Below the pieces are notes generated by a model, which was not told where the DNA came from, ran no database searches, and worked only from the letters and a program-made list of their open reading frames with translations. The position numbers were made by a program, and so were the translations under genes. Below, piece after piece: positions 10,641 to 22,205 of a DNA stretch of 64,000 bases; position 1 is the first letter of the stretch, and each line of letters begins with the position of its first letter. The stretch is from Tupaia tana (Eukaryota; Chordata; Mammalia; Scandentia; Tupaiidae). The stretch is taken from positions 28,256,696 through 28,320,695 of the forward strand of contig JAKSZU010000025.1 in assembly GCA_026018925.1 (NCBI GenBank). Reading direction: 5' to 3'.

Positions 10641-11419
10641 AGGAGCTCTGAAACCCTAGCTTCGTAGATAACACCACATTGTCTGCCTGGCTCTTCTTTT
10701 CTTTCCGAATTTCCTGGCCCTTTCTGTATGCAGATCTGAGTTTCAGCAGCTGACATCTAGCATGAGCTCAAGGGGATGGCAGCATGTGCAGATGCCAGAG
10801 TCCCAGCATCGCTCAACCTGTGTGGCCGGACAGTCTACCCCTCCTCGAGGCTTCCTGTTTCAGTTCCCAGAACCGCCTGCCACGGGGTCTCTCACGCTAG
10901 ATTCAAAGTCGGAGCTAATGCCATGGAACGGAGCGATGTAACGGCGAGAAGAGGGAAGACCACAGAACAGTCAGAGAAGAAGACGATGACTCCGCACAGG
11001 TGCCAAAGCGGCATTGATGGGATTGGATATCTACTATCCATTCAAGAAGTGTTAGCACAGCACAGTAAACCGGGGCCCACATTTGCCACCACATTTACTC
11101 ACAGTTCACACATGGCACTGCCATTAAATTCAAGGAGAGGAAAAAATAACCACTGTCCTGTCGACAACTCAACATTTCTCCTCTACAACAGGTAAACAAT
11201 GACACAGGTGACCTGGTACCCCAAGCATGACTATCGTAAAGGAGAAGAAAAATGTTATAGATTAAAAGTAATAGTTATATATCTACAAGTCTCTATAAAC
11301 CAACTTAAAGACATAAAATTGTAATAAAGAGGAATGTTGGATAAAGTAAAGATAAACAAGTGTTCAAAAATTCCTACAGTTGTGTCTTACAAGAGCTAAA
11401 AGCACAGCCTCTTATTAAC

Positions 11420-11805
11420 CTGCCCTCGCTTTGTCATAACCCCAGCAGTGTGTTCTCCACGAAGTGTGGTTAAAATAATCACTTTAAAACAAACAGGTCA
11501 TGGTAACGCCCACTGAAAGTCTCTGGCTGACTCCTCACTGCATCTTAACAGAAGTCAGATCAGCAGTATCTCCCACCGGGGCCTCTGGTTCGTAATGACC
11601 CCAGCCCCGCCCCCCTCCAGTAGCTAAACTTCTCAAACATCTCAGGTATTCACACCTTCAGGCCCGTGCATATTTCTTCCTGCTTATTTTGTACACATTT
11701 ACTCCTTGTTTTTCTCATTCTTCAGACTTTGACATAAAACAGCTCCTTTTAGAAAAGCCTTCCTTAAACACTCCATTATTAGAGTACTGGAGTAACAAAG
11801 ATTTT
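11420..11805 (+). repeat. L2-like LINE 3' fragment
   Basis: A run of C/T-rich sequence in the order of the L2 3' end is present: AGTCTCTGGCTGACTCCTCA, CACCTTCAGGCCCGTGCATA, TTCTTCAGACTTTGACATAA and AGAAAAGCCTTCCTTAAACA. It is an ancient immobile fragment. Confidence 0.6.
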
Positions 11806-11974
11806 TTAAAGCTAACCTGGTGTTGGAAGAACCCATCACACAGGTACTACTTATGATAAGGAAGAGTGGGTTTCACAACTCGAATGAAATGCAGTGTGGA
11901 GATGTGAACTGAGAGTCTTGAGAAAGTTCATAACTGTGAAATTAGTAACCTTTTCAAAATATATCCTGAATACA

Positions 11975-12400
11975 TGAGTGCATAAATTTGTGTACAAGGA
12001 TGCTCAATGCAGTATTAATTATAATGATGGGGAAATGTTCCTAGCCCGAGTACTTAATAGGAAAATGATTAATACATGACAGAAGGGCTCCTTTATGGAA
12101 TACAGTTTGACCATTTAAATTAATGTTGCCAAAAAGATAGCAGCAAATACTACTGATACAATGTTGAGTGAAAAAATTCTAACACTAAACCACATTCACT
12201 ATCATGCTAATTTTAGATATAATTGTGCAATAAAAACTTATCATAATAAAGTAAATTTTAAGATTAGTTATCTTAGGGTTGCTAAACTACAAGAAATTCT
12301 TACTTTCCTCTGTTTTATATTTTCTAAAATTTTTTACTATTATTATTTTAATATCAAAATTGTGTTTAAAATTTAGGACATTATTAAAAGAAAAGAAACA
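11975..12400 (+). repeat. L1 (old L1M/HAL1-type) 3' end fragment
   Basis: The order GGATGCTCAATGCAGTATTA, ATAATGATGGGGAAATG, TATGGAATACAGTTTGACCA and GATACAATGTTGAGTGAAAA corresponds to the conserved 3' region of old L1 elements (island of 'mean-index' sequence before the tail). It is then A/T-rich. Confidence 0.6.
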
Positions 12401-12839
12401 AGATTAAGATTTAAGAAGAAAAATCAAGAGATGTTTTACTTTAGGACATTAAAATTTGGTTTTCACCTTTCAGCTAAGGTGATAAAATGGTTAGAGAGCA
12501 AAATGGAGAACAGAATAAATAAAATAACCGTAAGCATATATAAACACAGTGTGACTGTATTAACAGGCAAAATATACATATTAAATAAGTAGAAGCTATT
12601 TCCATGATTAATTCAGCACCTAAAAGGTGAAAATCATGTGACGGAGGAGTGAGGGAAATTAAATGATGGATAATCTGAAGTGTACAGCTTTGCACAAGTT
12701 CGCTGCTCGTTCAAGTGCACATCAGACAGAACTCCCTTCTTGGAAACCAACTTTCTGATTTGTCAGATTCACAAAGATGTCCATTTCCTCTGGTTTAGCA
12801 TAGAAACTTATTCTGAGAAACAAGCCAACAAAAAAAACA

Positions 12840-13080
12840 GTTACATGCTGCAAATGTGCATGACAGCATTATTAATAATAGTCCCAAGTCAAAGCAATAT
12901 AAACGCTAGAAATCTCACGAGTAGTTAAGTAGACTGTGAGACTGTTCGTGTAGGTGTTTTTAACGTAAGGAAAACGTTCCGTAGCGGTGTGCCTACATTG
13001 CAGAGAGACGCTATTAAGTGAAGAGGTCGGGATGGGCCATCCTGCCTGCAGATGATCACGACTGTGGGATAATTACACAT
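12840..13080 (+). repeat. L1 (old) 3' end fragment, second piece
   Basis: GTGCATGACAGCATTATTAA, AGCAATATAAACGCTAGAAA and GACGCTATTAAGTGAAGAGG repeat the same old L1 3' pattern as 11975-12400, more diverged. Probably a separate insertion. Confidence 0.5.
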
Positions 13081-13151
13081 ATGTACATATCCACATTCAC
13101 ACACGTACACACATATTCATGTACGTACACACACATACACACACACACTAG
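13080..13151. repeat. Imperfect (CA)n / (TACA)n simple repeat
   Basis: Interrupted alternating purine-pyrimidine sequence made of ACACAC, GTACAC and CATACA steps; it may have grown from the A-rich tail of the L1 fragment just upstream. Confidence 0.85.
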
Positions 13152-13424
13152 GTTTCAAAAGGTGTAGAATTCTAATTGTTTTTTCTCTTAATATTTACAC
13201 TATATAACGGCTCTGCTCTGAATGACGTTGTTTTGAGAGAGACAGTGAAGGAGAAATGTGAGAAAACCAGGCTCCTGAAACAGCCAGAAAGGAAGGGGCC
13301 CTGGGCAGGTTTGTCCCTGAAGAAACAAAGGCATTCGGAATGTTCTGACTTCTCTCCTCCCCGCAAGTCGTCCTTCTGCTAGATATACTCAAGTACATTC
13401 GTGCATTTATTCCCAAAACCACTG

Positions 13425-13770
13425 TAAGTATGTGCTGTCAACTGAACTGTGTCTACTACAAATTCTTATGTGGGAGTTCTGATGCCCAGTACCTCAAAAT
13501 GTGACTGCGTTGGGAAATAGAGTCTTTAGAGACATAACTAAGTTCAATTAGGCCTTACGGGGGATCCTAATCCACTTTGCCTGTGTCCTTCGGAGTATAA
13601 AATTTGGACACACAGAGAGACACAAGAATCCTTGTGTCCAGAGGGAAGACCACTGAGATGCATCAAAAAAGCTCTCTGTAAGTCAAACCCTCAGGAAGCC
13701 AAGTCTGGCAACACCTTGCCTTGATCTTGAACCTGGGCCGATACATTTCTGCTCTTCACGCACCTGGTCT
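13425..13770 (+). repeat. MaLR-type (MLT1/MST-like) LTR fragment
   Basis: Order of landmarks: CAACTGAACTGTGTCTACTA, AATGTGACTGCGTTGGGAAA, AATTAGGCCTTACGGGGGAT, CCTAATCCACTTTGCCTGTG, GACACACAGAGAGACAC, and CTTGCCTTGATCTTGAACCT. This matches the layout of mammalian MaLR solo LTRs. No internal retroviral sequence is attached and no gene is preserved. Confidence 0.6.
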
Positions 13771-14261
13771 GTGCTGACTGTACAGCGTCCTTAGCAGGCA
13801 AATGCAGACGGCATGTTACTTTCGTCCCCATGCTCTGTGCAAAGGGCAGTAGACTGAGTCGCTAAGGAACATGTTGAAGGCCGTGCAGCTGGTAACTCTG
13901 AGCCTAGCTTCAAACCCAGAGCCTCACCCTCCAAAGCCTCACTTACTCTCTCACACCCGTCCAAACTATCACCCCTTCCTTTAGACAGATAGAGAGAGAG
14001 TAGAGTGAGGAGGAGGAGGAAATAGAGAATCCCTCTGTCTTGTAGTGAAACACAAGTGAAACTGCAGAGAAAAAAAGTCATAAAACTTTCAGAGAGTAGA
14101 AAGACCACCCGCAGCTTGTGTGAGAATCCGACCTGGCCCCCCAGAGCCCAGAGCAGCTCTTGACTTCTGTTCTGGAGAGAGGCAGTAAACTAGAGAAACG
14201 CGCATGTGCTCTGGGATCACTCAGACTGGATTCTGAAGTGTGGCTTCAGTACTGCCCTCAG

Positions 14262-14475
14262 GAATGGTGGCTCTCAACCAGGGCTGATTTTGCCCGTCTC
14301 CCATCCACGCCCAGTGGGAGAGTCGGCCTGATCTGGAAACATTTTATCGTCGGAGCTGAGATTGGAGCACTATTGGTATTTGTCACGATGTTGCTAAGCT
14401 TTCTTCAACACACAGGACAGCCCCACAAGTATCTAGCCCCAGTGTCCACAGAGGGACGACCCTGGAAAAAACACT
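14262..14475 (+). mobile_element. MER20-like non-autonomous hAT (Charlie) element
   Basis: The 5' end GTGGCTCTCAACCAGGGCTG continues into ATTTTGCCCGTCTCCCA, ATCTGGAAACATTTTATCGT, GGAGCACTATTGGTATTTGT and CACACAGGACAGCCCCACAA, in MER20 order. The 3' terminus is degraded. A eutherian-specific family, which supports a placental host. Non-autonomous, so no transposase is expected. Confidence 0.8.
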
Positions 14476-14689
14476 TAGCTAAAATCCCTGAGCCTCAGTT
14501 GGACCAATATCCCATCATGAGGTAGTAATAAAGAGAGAGAATGCCCAGACGTTACTCTCGGATGCAGGAATGCACTTCACTTCCAGAACTGTATTGATCT
14601 TAGGCAGTGTCCTGGGTGTGCACGTGAGTTTACCTGCAAGGACGTCTAGCCCAGAGCTCTCTGTGGTAGGGGAAGAGTAGGAAAACCTA

Positions 14690-14840
14690 AGCATGCAATA
14701 GTGGGGATTGAGTAAGCAAAGTGATGGTGCATCCATTCGACAGAGTCCACATGACCATGGAAAAAATGAAAATCAGATCAAATTTAGCATGTGGGACATC
14801 GTGAAACATTAAGTGCAGCTCAATGGCTATCCCGTTGAGA
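14690..14840 (+). repeat. L1 (old) 3' end fragment
   Basis: GATGGTGCATCCATTCGACA, CATGACCATGGAAAAAATGA, AGATCAAATTTAGCATGTGG and GTGAAACATTAAGTGCAG match the old L1 3' motif seen at 11975-12400. Confidence 0.55.
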
Positions 14841-16290
14841 CAGTGTCCTGTCAGGGTGGCAGGATTGTCACTGGCTTTCCGGTGTGCTCTTACCATATGA
14901 GGAGCCTAAAGACATCATGAAAATGCATGCTGCCAAAAAAACTACATAGGAACTTTAAAACTATTTGCAACAAAATAAACTGGATTCCATTCTCCCAAAT
15001 AATTGATTCCATTTTTCAACACACTTGTTGAAATCCCTTTGTCTATGTCAAGTTTTCAAAAATGAGCTTGTATCATGACTTTAAGCAAAAGACTAAAAAA
15101 TAGTATATAATTTTTTGGTTAAATGTATAATTTAATCAGGTTCTAAACTAGTTGGACTTCATTTGAATAGAGGAAATCTTACAACGTGAGCCTGAATTTT
15201 CTGAGGTTCAAAAGAAGAAAAGAAAATCACTAAACTGACAAGAAGCTTGCTCTCTGAGGAGTTGCCTTGCAGTGGGAAAGTGAGTAATGCGATCTCAACT
15301 CTCAGGGGAAGCCAGCTTCTCCGAACCCCAAATCCCTAGACCTGGGTCCTTTTCACTTTCTAGTGTCAGTGGCCGTGCACCTTATCTCAACCGAGAAACT
15401 TTCTAGTCTGACTAATCTAACTCCACACAAAGGTCTTGAAATCACTGAAAACGTCCCTGCTTCCCCAGGCTTTCTTCTGCTCTGTGTGGCGGAAGAGTTT
15501 TTCATAATATTTTTAAGTATGTCTATACGCAAGAATTGAAGAATGAAAACTGTGAAGTGTTCCAAGAGCTTTCAGGAAACGCTTTTCATCTGCACACTTC
15601 GGTGCGGAGTGCGTGCAGATGGGGGAAGAGCGGCCCTGCAGTGAGTCCCAGCAGCACAACAGCCCCTGCTCCTCTTCCCCCGCCAGGCGGCTTCCACGCC
15701 ACGTCTGTCTGGAAGTAGAATTCTCGAATTCTCCTAAGCACTGCCCATGCCAATATTTTCCCATAATTCCGAGAGTTTCTACCAAAGCGTTATTCAGAGC
15801 AGACCAGTGACAGCGGCGCCCCATCCACTGTCGCTTAAAAGGAAAACCCCAAGCCCTTTCACCCTCTCACCCCATTCTCGCCTTTGACCTTTAGCATCCA
15901 TTCGTTTTACCCCTCCACTGCTACACCCTCACCCGTGGTTTTACTTTTCATCCTCAGCTCTGTATTTGTCCTTGGGACATGGCAACGATATGGTTTCTTC
16001 AGCTGTGGCCGCCAGAACTCTCTCGACACGGGTGTGTGCTGGCCTTCTGAAGCCTCTCTCCATGGCGGCCCTCGGTGGCCACCTCGGCTGATGGGGACCC
16101 ACAAGTGTGGCTCACCTGCTGGGCGGGCCTGCCTCCCTTGTCAGTCGGCGACATCGGTGTGTTTAAGGGGCATTGTCTTTAAAGCTCTAGAGTCAAGAGC
16201 CTGGGATTTTTAATACTGTGAACAGCAATGCCAATCAAACGGTGATGTGAAGAGAATAATCCCATTAAGAGCCAGCATTTGGTTATGTAA
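14841..16290. other. No feature recognised
   Basis: Unique-looking sequence. The 15600-16130 part is relatively GC-rich with a few CpGs, and short frames are open on both strands, but no protein family, splice pattern or repeat was recognised. Confidence 0.4.
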
Positions 16291-16299
16291 AAATTAGCT

Positions 16300-16445
16300 A
16301 ATTTTTGTGAACACTTATATCTGCACAGCACTAAGGTCTGGGTGATAGGAGATAGGTTTAAGCTCCACTGCTAACTAAGTAGATGATCTTGAACAAACAA
16401 TACAACTTTCCAAGTTTCATATTTTTTATCAGTAAATGAAAAGCT
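16300..16445 (+). repeat. MIR-like SINE fragment
   Basis: The order TAAGCTCCACTGCTAACTAA, GATGATCTTGAACAAACAAT and TTCCAAGTTTCATATTTTTT fits the MIR core (ACTAGCTGTGTGACCTTGGGC region onward), diverged. Confidence 0.6.
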
Positions 16446-16464
16446 CAGATAAAATCCAAGAAAC

Positions 16465-16705
16465 AGGAAGCTCTCTGGTACAGAGAAGAAAGTAGTCTGG
16501 GGTTAATGGAACTGAGTTTGAATATTAACTCCACCCTTCACTCCCTGTGTGACGATGAACAATTGATACAACTTCTGTGAGCCTCTGTTCTCTACTCTGA
16601 AAACTGGTACTCTACAAGATCATTGAGGAGATATAGAACACATGAAAAGCGCCAGAGAGAGTGGTTGTCACATAGAATACAACTGTCATTAACACAGCTC
16701 CAAAA
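16465..16705 (+). repeat. MIR SINE, near full length
   Basis: GGGGTTAATGGAACTGAGTT, CACTCCCTGTGTGACGATGA, TGTGAGCCTCTGTTCTCTAC and GAAAAGCGCCAGAGAGAGTG follow the MIR consensus order from the tRNA-related part to the 3' end. It lies directly after another MIR in the same orientation. Confidence 0.75.
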
Positions 16706-19340
16706 TTTGTTCTAAACATACTGAACACATGCACCAAATAAATACCAGGCCATAACCCATGAATGAAAGACATCAATAAATCCCAGCAAGTTAGAACGGG
16801 AAGGAGATTAATCCTGGGTGCTATCGCTATTCAGAAAAGTAACTCTGAGCATATAATGTATGCAATTGTGAAATGAACTAAAATTTGGTAACCTGGAAAA
16901 GTCTTAAAGTAAGCTTGGTGATTTATTTTCAGACCTGTCACTAACCTAAGTCACAACTTTTAGTAAGTCATTTCTAGACGAGAGTTTTCAGGTCCGTAGA
17001 GTGACACGTACAGGAGCATCTCTTCTCAACTGCCACGTAACAAAATACAGGGAACTAGTTTAAGCATTGCAGAGAATCGTTAACTCCACAGACACCATCA
17101 GGTTTATCTCTTAAGTTTAGGGACAGCTAGGGTAAAGGACTCAAATGATGCAACAGAGATTTCATTTCTCTTAGAGGGACTTTCTCCTGGTAATGGATGT
17201 GATGGAAATTCATAATCCAGGGCTCACTGTCTGCCAGGAGAAAATAGCCTTCCCCAAGTCCTGGCGAGAAGGAGCCCCCAGGGAGACCGCCAGCATCCCT
17301 GTCGTGTGCCCCTGGTTCGGCCCATAACTTGGACGAGGGCTTTGGGCATCTCTTTGGTCCTGAGTCATGCCCAGGTCTCTGTGTGGGGAGGGGAAGGAAG
17401 CGCCTCTCTAAGATTGCTAGTGATGTCTCAGATGTTTAACAAGTTCTCTCCATTCTGGTGTGAAAAGTCAAAGGATTCCTAGTTCTGTGTAAACCTGGGA
17501 ATTATTCGGCTCTCAGAGTTTTCTTTTCCCAGAGGTTTTATGTCCCTTTTTGTGGAATTTCATCCAACACATGCACAGCCTGGTATTGAACCAAAGACTC
17601 AAGAAGTCGCCCATGCAGATGTTTTAGAACTTTTTTTGCAAAGTTAACATCGCTCCGGAATTCTGCTCTGCAAATCCTACTTTCCTGGGCTTCCCCAGAT
17701 CTCAACATCTTCCTTCTCTACTTCACAACACCACAGGCCCCATCTGCACTGCACCCTGGAGAGGTCCTGGGGCTGGAGGGCTCGGGCAAGGCGGAGCTCA
17801 CCTGCCTCTTCCTCTTCTCTCTTGGGATCCTGGTTCTACGCTGTTTCAGTGTCCCATGAATAAACAAGTTACCTTTCTAGTGTAAGTTTGGGCTCTATTA
17901 CTCTTGATAAATGGGCAGAGACAGAAACAGAGAGACAGAAAGAGACACACACACAGAGAATTTACTCTGCAAATCTTGTGTCAGTGAGGGTAAGCATGAA
18001 AGCAGCATAAACCATATGGCGGGAAGACAAACCTGCTTCAGCCAACCCCGCAAATGCAAACATGGCGAGAACATGGGAGACAGGAACAAACGAGGTAGTC
18101 TACCCGACAGCGGCCGGCTCTAGGCGACTGTCGGACTGGAGCGACATGGCTTTCCTTCTACACCCTTTCACTGCCATGACCTTACGAAACGCTGTTAGTT
18201 ACACCAACGTGGGAGAAAAAGAGAAAAGGAAAGAAGTACCCAAAATGACAAAGAAAGGGACTAGAAAATGTAGGGTAGATAGAAATTCAAGGTTTATGCC
18301 ATTAGATAAAATCAACTTGACTTAGTTGTAGAGACAGAAGATTCCCCTTCCCTTCCCAGTAGCCTCACAAGGAGAATATTGTATCCTTCATAGTTACCTT
18401 CTTTCCTCTGCTATCCATTATTTCTTGGCTGCTTTAGGTTTGCTCACCTTGAATCCTCAAGTGGGTGTTTCTCAAAAACACTTTTTTCTTTGTATATGCC
18501 TTTTTAAATATCTCTCAGCCCATAGTACAGGGTTGAGACCTCAGGATGAGATGTTTAATGGGTACGTGTGGGATCTCACCTGTAAATCACCTGCCGATGT
18601 CTTTTCCTAACGGTTCCATGAAGTTACTTCAGAGCTTGTTCACTTCCTTTTCCAGTAAAAGAAGCACGCTATTTTTCTACATGCAGTACTTTCCCGGACA
18701 ACCGTCATTGGTAACATTTCCCCCATCGCCACCAATGTGATAGTTGTCAATACGGTGTCAGAAAAATTCCCTCCTTGTGTTTAAAATCAATATGAGGAGA
18801 AGGAACGTTCAAGGTTTTGGATCCCTAACTGACAACTCACATGCAGCTATTTCCATGAATTTCTCACTAGATAAGTAAAAAGAATAAAAGTAGTTCTCCA
18901 ACATCTCCATTTCCTTTCTCAAACATGTGTTGAAAGTAAATACATGCTCATGGTGGTGTGCAGAATTGATACTGTGGAAGATAGCGTGAATGTTTGGGCA
19001 AAGGTATGATAAGGCTTAGTTAGAATATTATTTTATTTGATATATATCACTATATTTTATTGTTCTCAATTGCATACAAAAACCACACCAGTAAGGCCCC
19101 TCCGAGAGAAAATAAAATGAAAAAACGACCTAGCGGCAGTGGAGCTAAGTGAGGGAAGAAGCAGCTCGAAGTTGCTTGATTTTCACTGGCACTATCAGTG
19201 GGGTTTGCATGGTGATTTTACTTAAAAATATAGCTGTGATCATTGGTAAGTGGACCTCACTGTAAACAAAACTTTAAAAAGCATCTATTTTTCCGGCTTT
19301 CAGATACAGAGTCAAAGTGGGGGGCTAAGCAGTCTTTGGG
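16706..19340. other. No feature recognised
   Basis: Long unique-looking stretch with ordinary composition. Minor items: a purine-rich run with (AC)n near 17915-17960 and slightly CpG-rich sequence near 18050-18220. No gene or interspersed repeat could be supported. Confidence 0.4.
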
Positions 19341-19348
19341 AGTCAATG

Positions 19349-19362
19349 GTTGCCATAGAAAC
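19349..19362. promoter_or_regulatory. RFX X-box-like site
   Basis: GTTGCCATAGAAAC fits the RFX dimer pattern GTNNCC, two-base spacer, RGNAAC at every constrained position. The surrounding 19300-19500 sequence is unique-looking. A 14-bp match can occur by chance, so function is unproven. Confidence 0.35.
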
Positions 19363-19639
19363 ATTTGTAAGTTGATCTTTCTGTGCTGCAAGGTGCTTTG
19401 CATACATGCCATCCAAGGTGAGCAAACCCTCAAGGGAGAGACGCAGGCAATGCCAATTAATTAGTGCAGAGAAATCAGAAATCAGAACGAGAGGAAGGAG
19501 AGAGGGTAGGAAAACAGCTGTTGAATTATGGATAAGTCAGTTCCAGATATTTACGAAAGCATTGCTTTCACCACACTAAGGACAGAGGAGCTTCACCACA
19601 TGAAACATCGCTTGCATACCTCAAAGTCCTACAGATCAT

Positions 19640-19810
19640 TTACTGGATGTTTGCTTTGGACCACAGGCTTAATTTTTCTGGGCTTTAATTTCTTCATCTG
19701 TAAAATGAAGATATCAATGCCAATTCTGCAGGTTATTAGGGGATATAGAAAGGAAAATAAATGTGAAATGCCTCATGTATTTCTTGGAGTGTGGCATGTG
19801 CTCACAAGAT
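19640..19810 (+). repeat. MIR-like SINE fragment
   Basis: GGGCTTTAATTTCTTCATCT followed by GTAAAATGAAGATATCAATG and GTGAAATGCCTCATGTATTT is the MIR 'CAGTTTCCTCATCTGTAAAATG' region and 3' part. Only the 3' half is preserved well. Confidence 0.75.
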
Positions 19811-19924
19811 CTGAGTTCTTTCAAATCTCCCTGGGACCCTCCCAGACTTACCTCACTTCTATAGAAAAGGATGGGTGGTCAGTCTTCACAGCCCATTTTT
19901 ATATCTAAGTCTCTACTCAATATT

Positions 19925-19965
19925 CTTTTTGTTTTTAGAGATTTTGGCTATAGGGAGTGTGTGCT
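19925..19965 (-). mobile_element. Tail-proximal piece of a SINE, antisense
   Basis: TTTTTAGAGATTTTGGCTAT and AGGGAGTGTGTGCTCAC are the reverse complement of the SINE 3' end (GAGCGCACGC..CCTATAGCAAAAACCTCT). The match stops after about 40 bases, so this is a 5'-truncated or eroded copy. Confidence 0.6.
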
Positions 19966-20284
19966 CACTGCAGACAGTCCACTGGGCCACGGTAAGAGCT
20001 GGAACCACTGTCGGAAGTGAAGCAGATGTCGGTAGTCCATCCAAGAGAAAGTCAATCCAGGACAAAGCAGAACAGGGAGCCCAGGTACAAAGCCAGACAC
20101 AGATGAGGATGCAGAAAGACGGTCCAGTCAAGGTAGGGAGCCCCACCAGACCTATGGAGACTAACAGCCGGGCTAGGCCGGCAGGAGCAGTGGGAGTCGC
20201 TGAGAAGACACAGGGGGAGGAGGCCACAGCTGCTGTCTTTCACAGGGACAGGGAGCAGAGATCAAAGGGGAGCCATCGTGAGTC

Positions 20285-20455
20285 AGGGCAGCTTGCGGGC
20301 TCCTCTGGGTGCATTCGCGGTAGGCCAGGCAGCGTGGAGCTCCACCTCGGTCAGGCGTGCCGGGGCCCGCGGACTCCCGGCCTTAGCTTGGGCATCGTCC
20401 GCTCCCCCCTCCGGCACAGCCGGGTTCCTCCCTGAGCCGATGACGAGAAAGAAGC
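20285..20455. other. Small CpG cluster
   Basis: About 170 bp hold roughly 16 CpG dinucleotides (for example CATTCGCGGTAGG, GTGCCGGGGCCCGCGG, TCCGGCACAGCCGG), far denser than the flanks. It is below usual CpG-island length and no transcription start signals or exon are evident beside it. Confidence 0.45.
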
Positions 20456-21405
20456 TGGAGAAACCATTGTTCATTCATCTCTGGTTTCAGCCTCCCTGGC
20501 GTGTATTTCTTCCTTTTCTGATAAAGCGTAGTGATTTCCCATCGAGAGTCACCACTCTGGTTAGGGAAGAGCTCACAGTCTGGCTTAAGAAATGTGTAAG
20601 ACCCAGCCCGGAAAAGGAGTCTGTTCTCTTCCTCTGGCCTAAGAGATGGATGCATAATTCAAGCTCAAGAGAAAATCGTATCAGGGATTTGGGGTAAAGT
20701 GATTTAAAATGAGATCCTCTTTTCCTGTTATTTAGCTAGATTGAAAGGATATAAGCCTGCAGTTGGCATCTTACTAACGAGAGAGAAAAGTCTGCCTGAG
20801 ATGGAACTAGAAAAATGAAAACAAAAACAATTCCATGAATAAATACCTGAACAAAACAGATCCCTCAAGAGATGTGAACGCCTAGGTCCAGCAATACCTG
20901 ACAGCAGTTACCCTCGCCTTTCAGACGTGTGAGCAGTAAACCCCCCTTCCCTTAGTTTCTCGAGTGAATTTGAGCAAAGACAGAAACACTCAGGCTCTTG
21001 ACGGTTATCATTCACACTCCGAATGAAATCCACCTCAGAGGTATTAACCAAGACAGACGTAACATTCCCCCCGCCCAACTGAACCACAGACGTGTCCTCC
21101 TGGCCATGGGCACATGCTCCCTTTCCCTAGAACCATTTCTTTAACTGTCTCTCCAAGCCCAGACTTACAACTGAAAATTCTTCCTTTGCCCCTTTGAGAT
21201 GTAAATTTTCTCCCTTGCAGGACTGTCTTTCAAAGACCTGGAGCCACCCTTTGGAAAGTCTTCAACAATCACAGGGAAGAGCAGGGGCCCAGCCTCTGCC
21301 GGGACACTTAACTAAGGTAAGAGGCCCATCACATTAACCTTCCCGCCCCACGCTGTCCTCTGGCACTTCTCCACGAGCTCAATCCACAGCTTTAAAACTC
21401 TACTG
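20456..21405. other. No feature recognised
   Basis: Unique-looking DNA without a supportable gene or repeat. Confidence 0.4.
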
Positions 21406-21410
21406 CTTTG

Positions 21411-21665
21411 TGCCAGCATGTGGCATGGCGTTTAAGGTGCTCTCACATGGCTCAGTCTGGTTCAAGCCCCGGACCGGGTGGTGTGAAAATAATGCCAGGG
21501 CACGTGTATGCCCAAAGTCCAGAGAAGAGACTGGAAGAGAAAGGATTTCTACATGGTCATCCCCCGGGGGAGATGGGACAGTGGTTTCTCACTTTCCCTC
21601 TCACTGTTTTTCTCTGTCTCTAGCAAGTGGATGTGTCCTAAGGCAAAAACCTAAAATCAAACAAA
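21411..21665 (+). mobile_element. tRNA-derived SINE, long form
   Basis: The head is eroded (GCATGGCGTTTAAGGTGC, GGTTCAAGCCCCGGACCGGG as box B region). The middle domain (GCCCAAAGTCCAGAGAAGAG, GGATTTCTACATGGTCATCC), the CCCCCGGGGG hairpin, CT-rich tract and AAGGCAAAAACCTAAAATC tail are all in the usual order. Many CpGs have decayed, suggesting an older insertion. Confidence 0.85.
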
Positions 21666-22076
21666 CACCTCCTGCTTTAGTAGGGCTGAGCCCCGTCACC
21701 TCTCTGCCATGCTGGTCTCCAAACGTGCCTCCTGGCCTGTCTCACTATCCGGAGTAACTTTCCGCCACTGTCTTATGCTGACACTTACCTTTTGAATAAG
21801 ATGCTACACTCCTTTACTGAAGGCAATCGAGTCACATTTTCCCGTTAGAACCGAAAGTATCTTAGCTGATACAGAAATTGACGAAATGTACTGATTTACT
21901 AATTCCTAACAGTTTAAAGGATGTGAAGCTATTCCTTGTGCTTCTTAGACTTCTGTGCCTAATTCTGCTTTTACTTTCCGTACATTTACCCCAACAACAA
22001 AAATAGAAGCATTACCTCTAATATTACCTCTACCTCCTTTGACTTCTTCTGTTGCCTCTTTACTCCCAAAAGACAG

Positions 22077-22205
22077 AGAGAAGAAGAAAAGGAGAAAGAA
22101 GGAAGAAGGAAAAAAATGAGGGGAAGAAGTGGAGGAAGAGCAGAGGAGGAGGAAGAGCCAAGGGAGAGGGGAAGAGGGAGTGAGCACGACAAAGAGGAAG
22201 GGATG
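22077..22205. repeat. Purine-rich (GA) tract
   Basis: About 130 bases are almost entirely G and A on the plus strand (GAAGAAGAAAAGGAGAAAGA and similar), with strong strand asymmetry. It may form triplex DNA. Frames through it give Glu/Arg/Lys-rich peptides that should not be read as genes. Confidence 0.8.

Noticed and set aside
20246..20277. A 32-nt exon between a good acceptor and donor
   Set aside because: Too short and unsupported; reported only as context for the CpG cluster.
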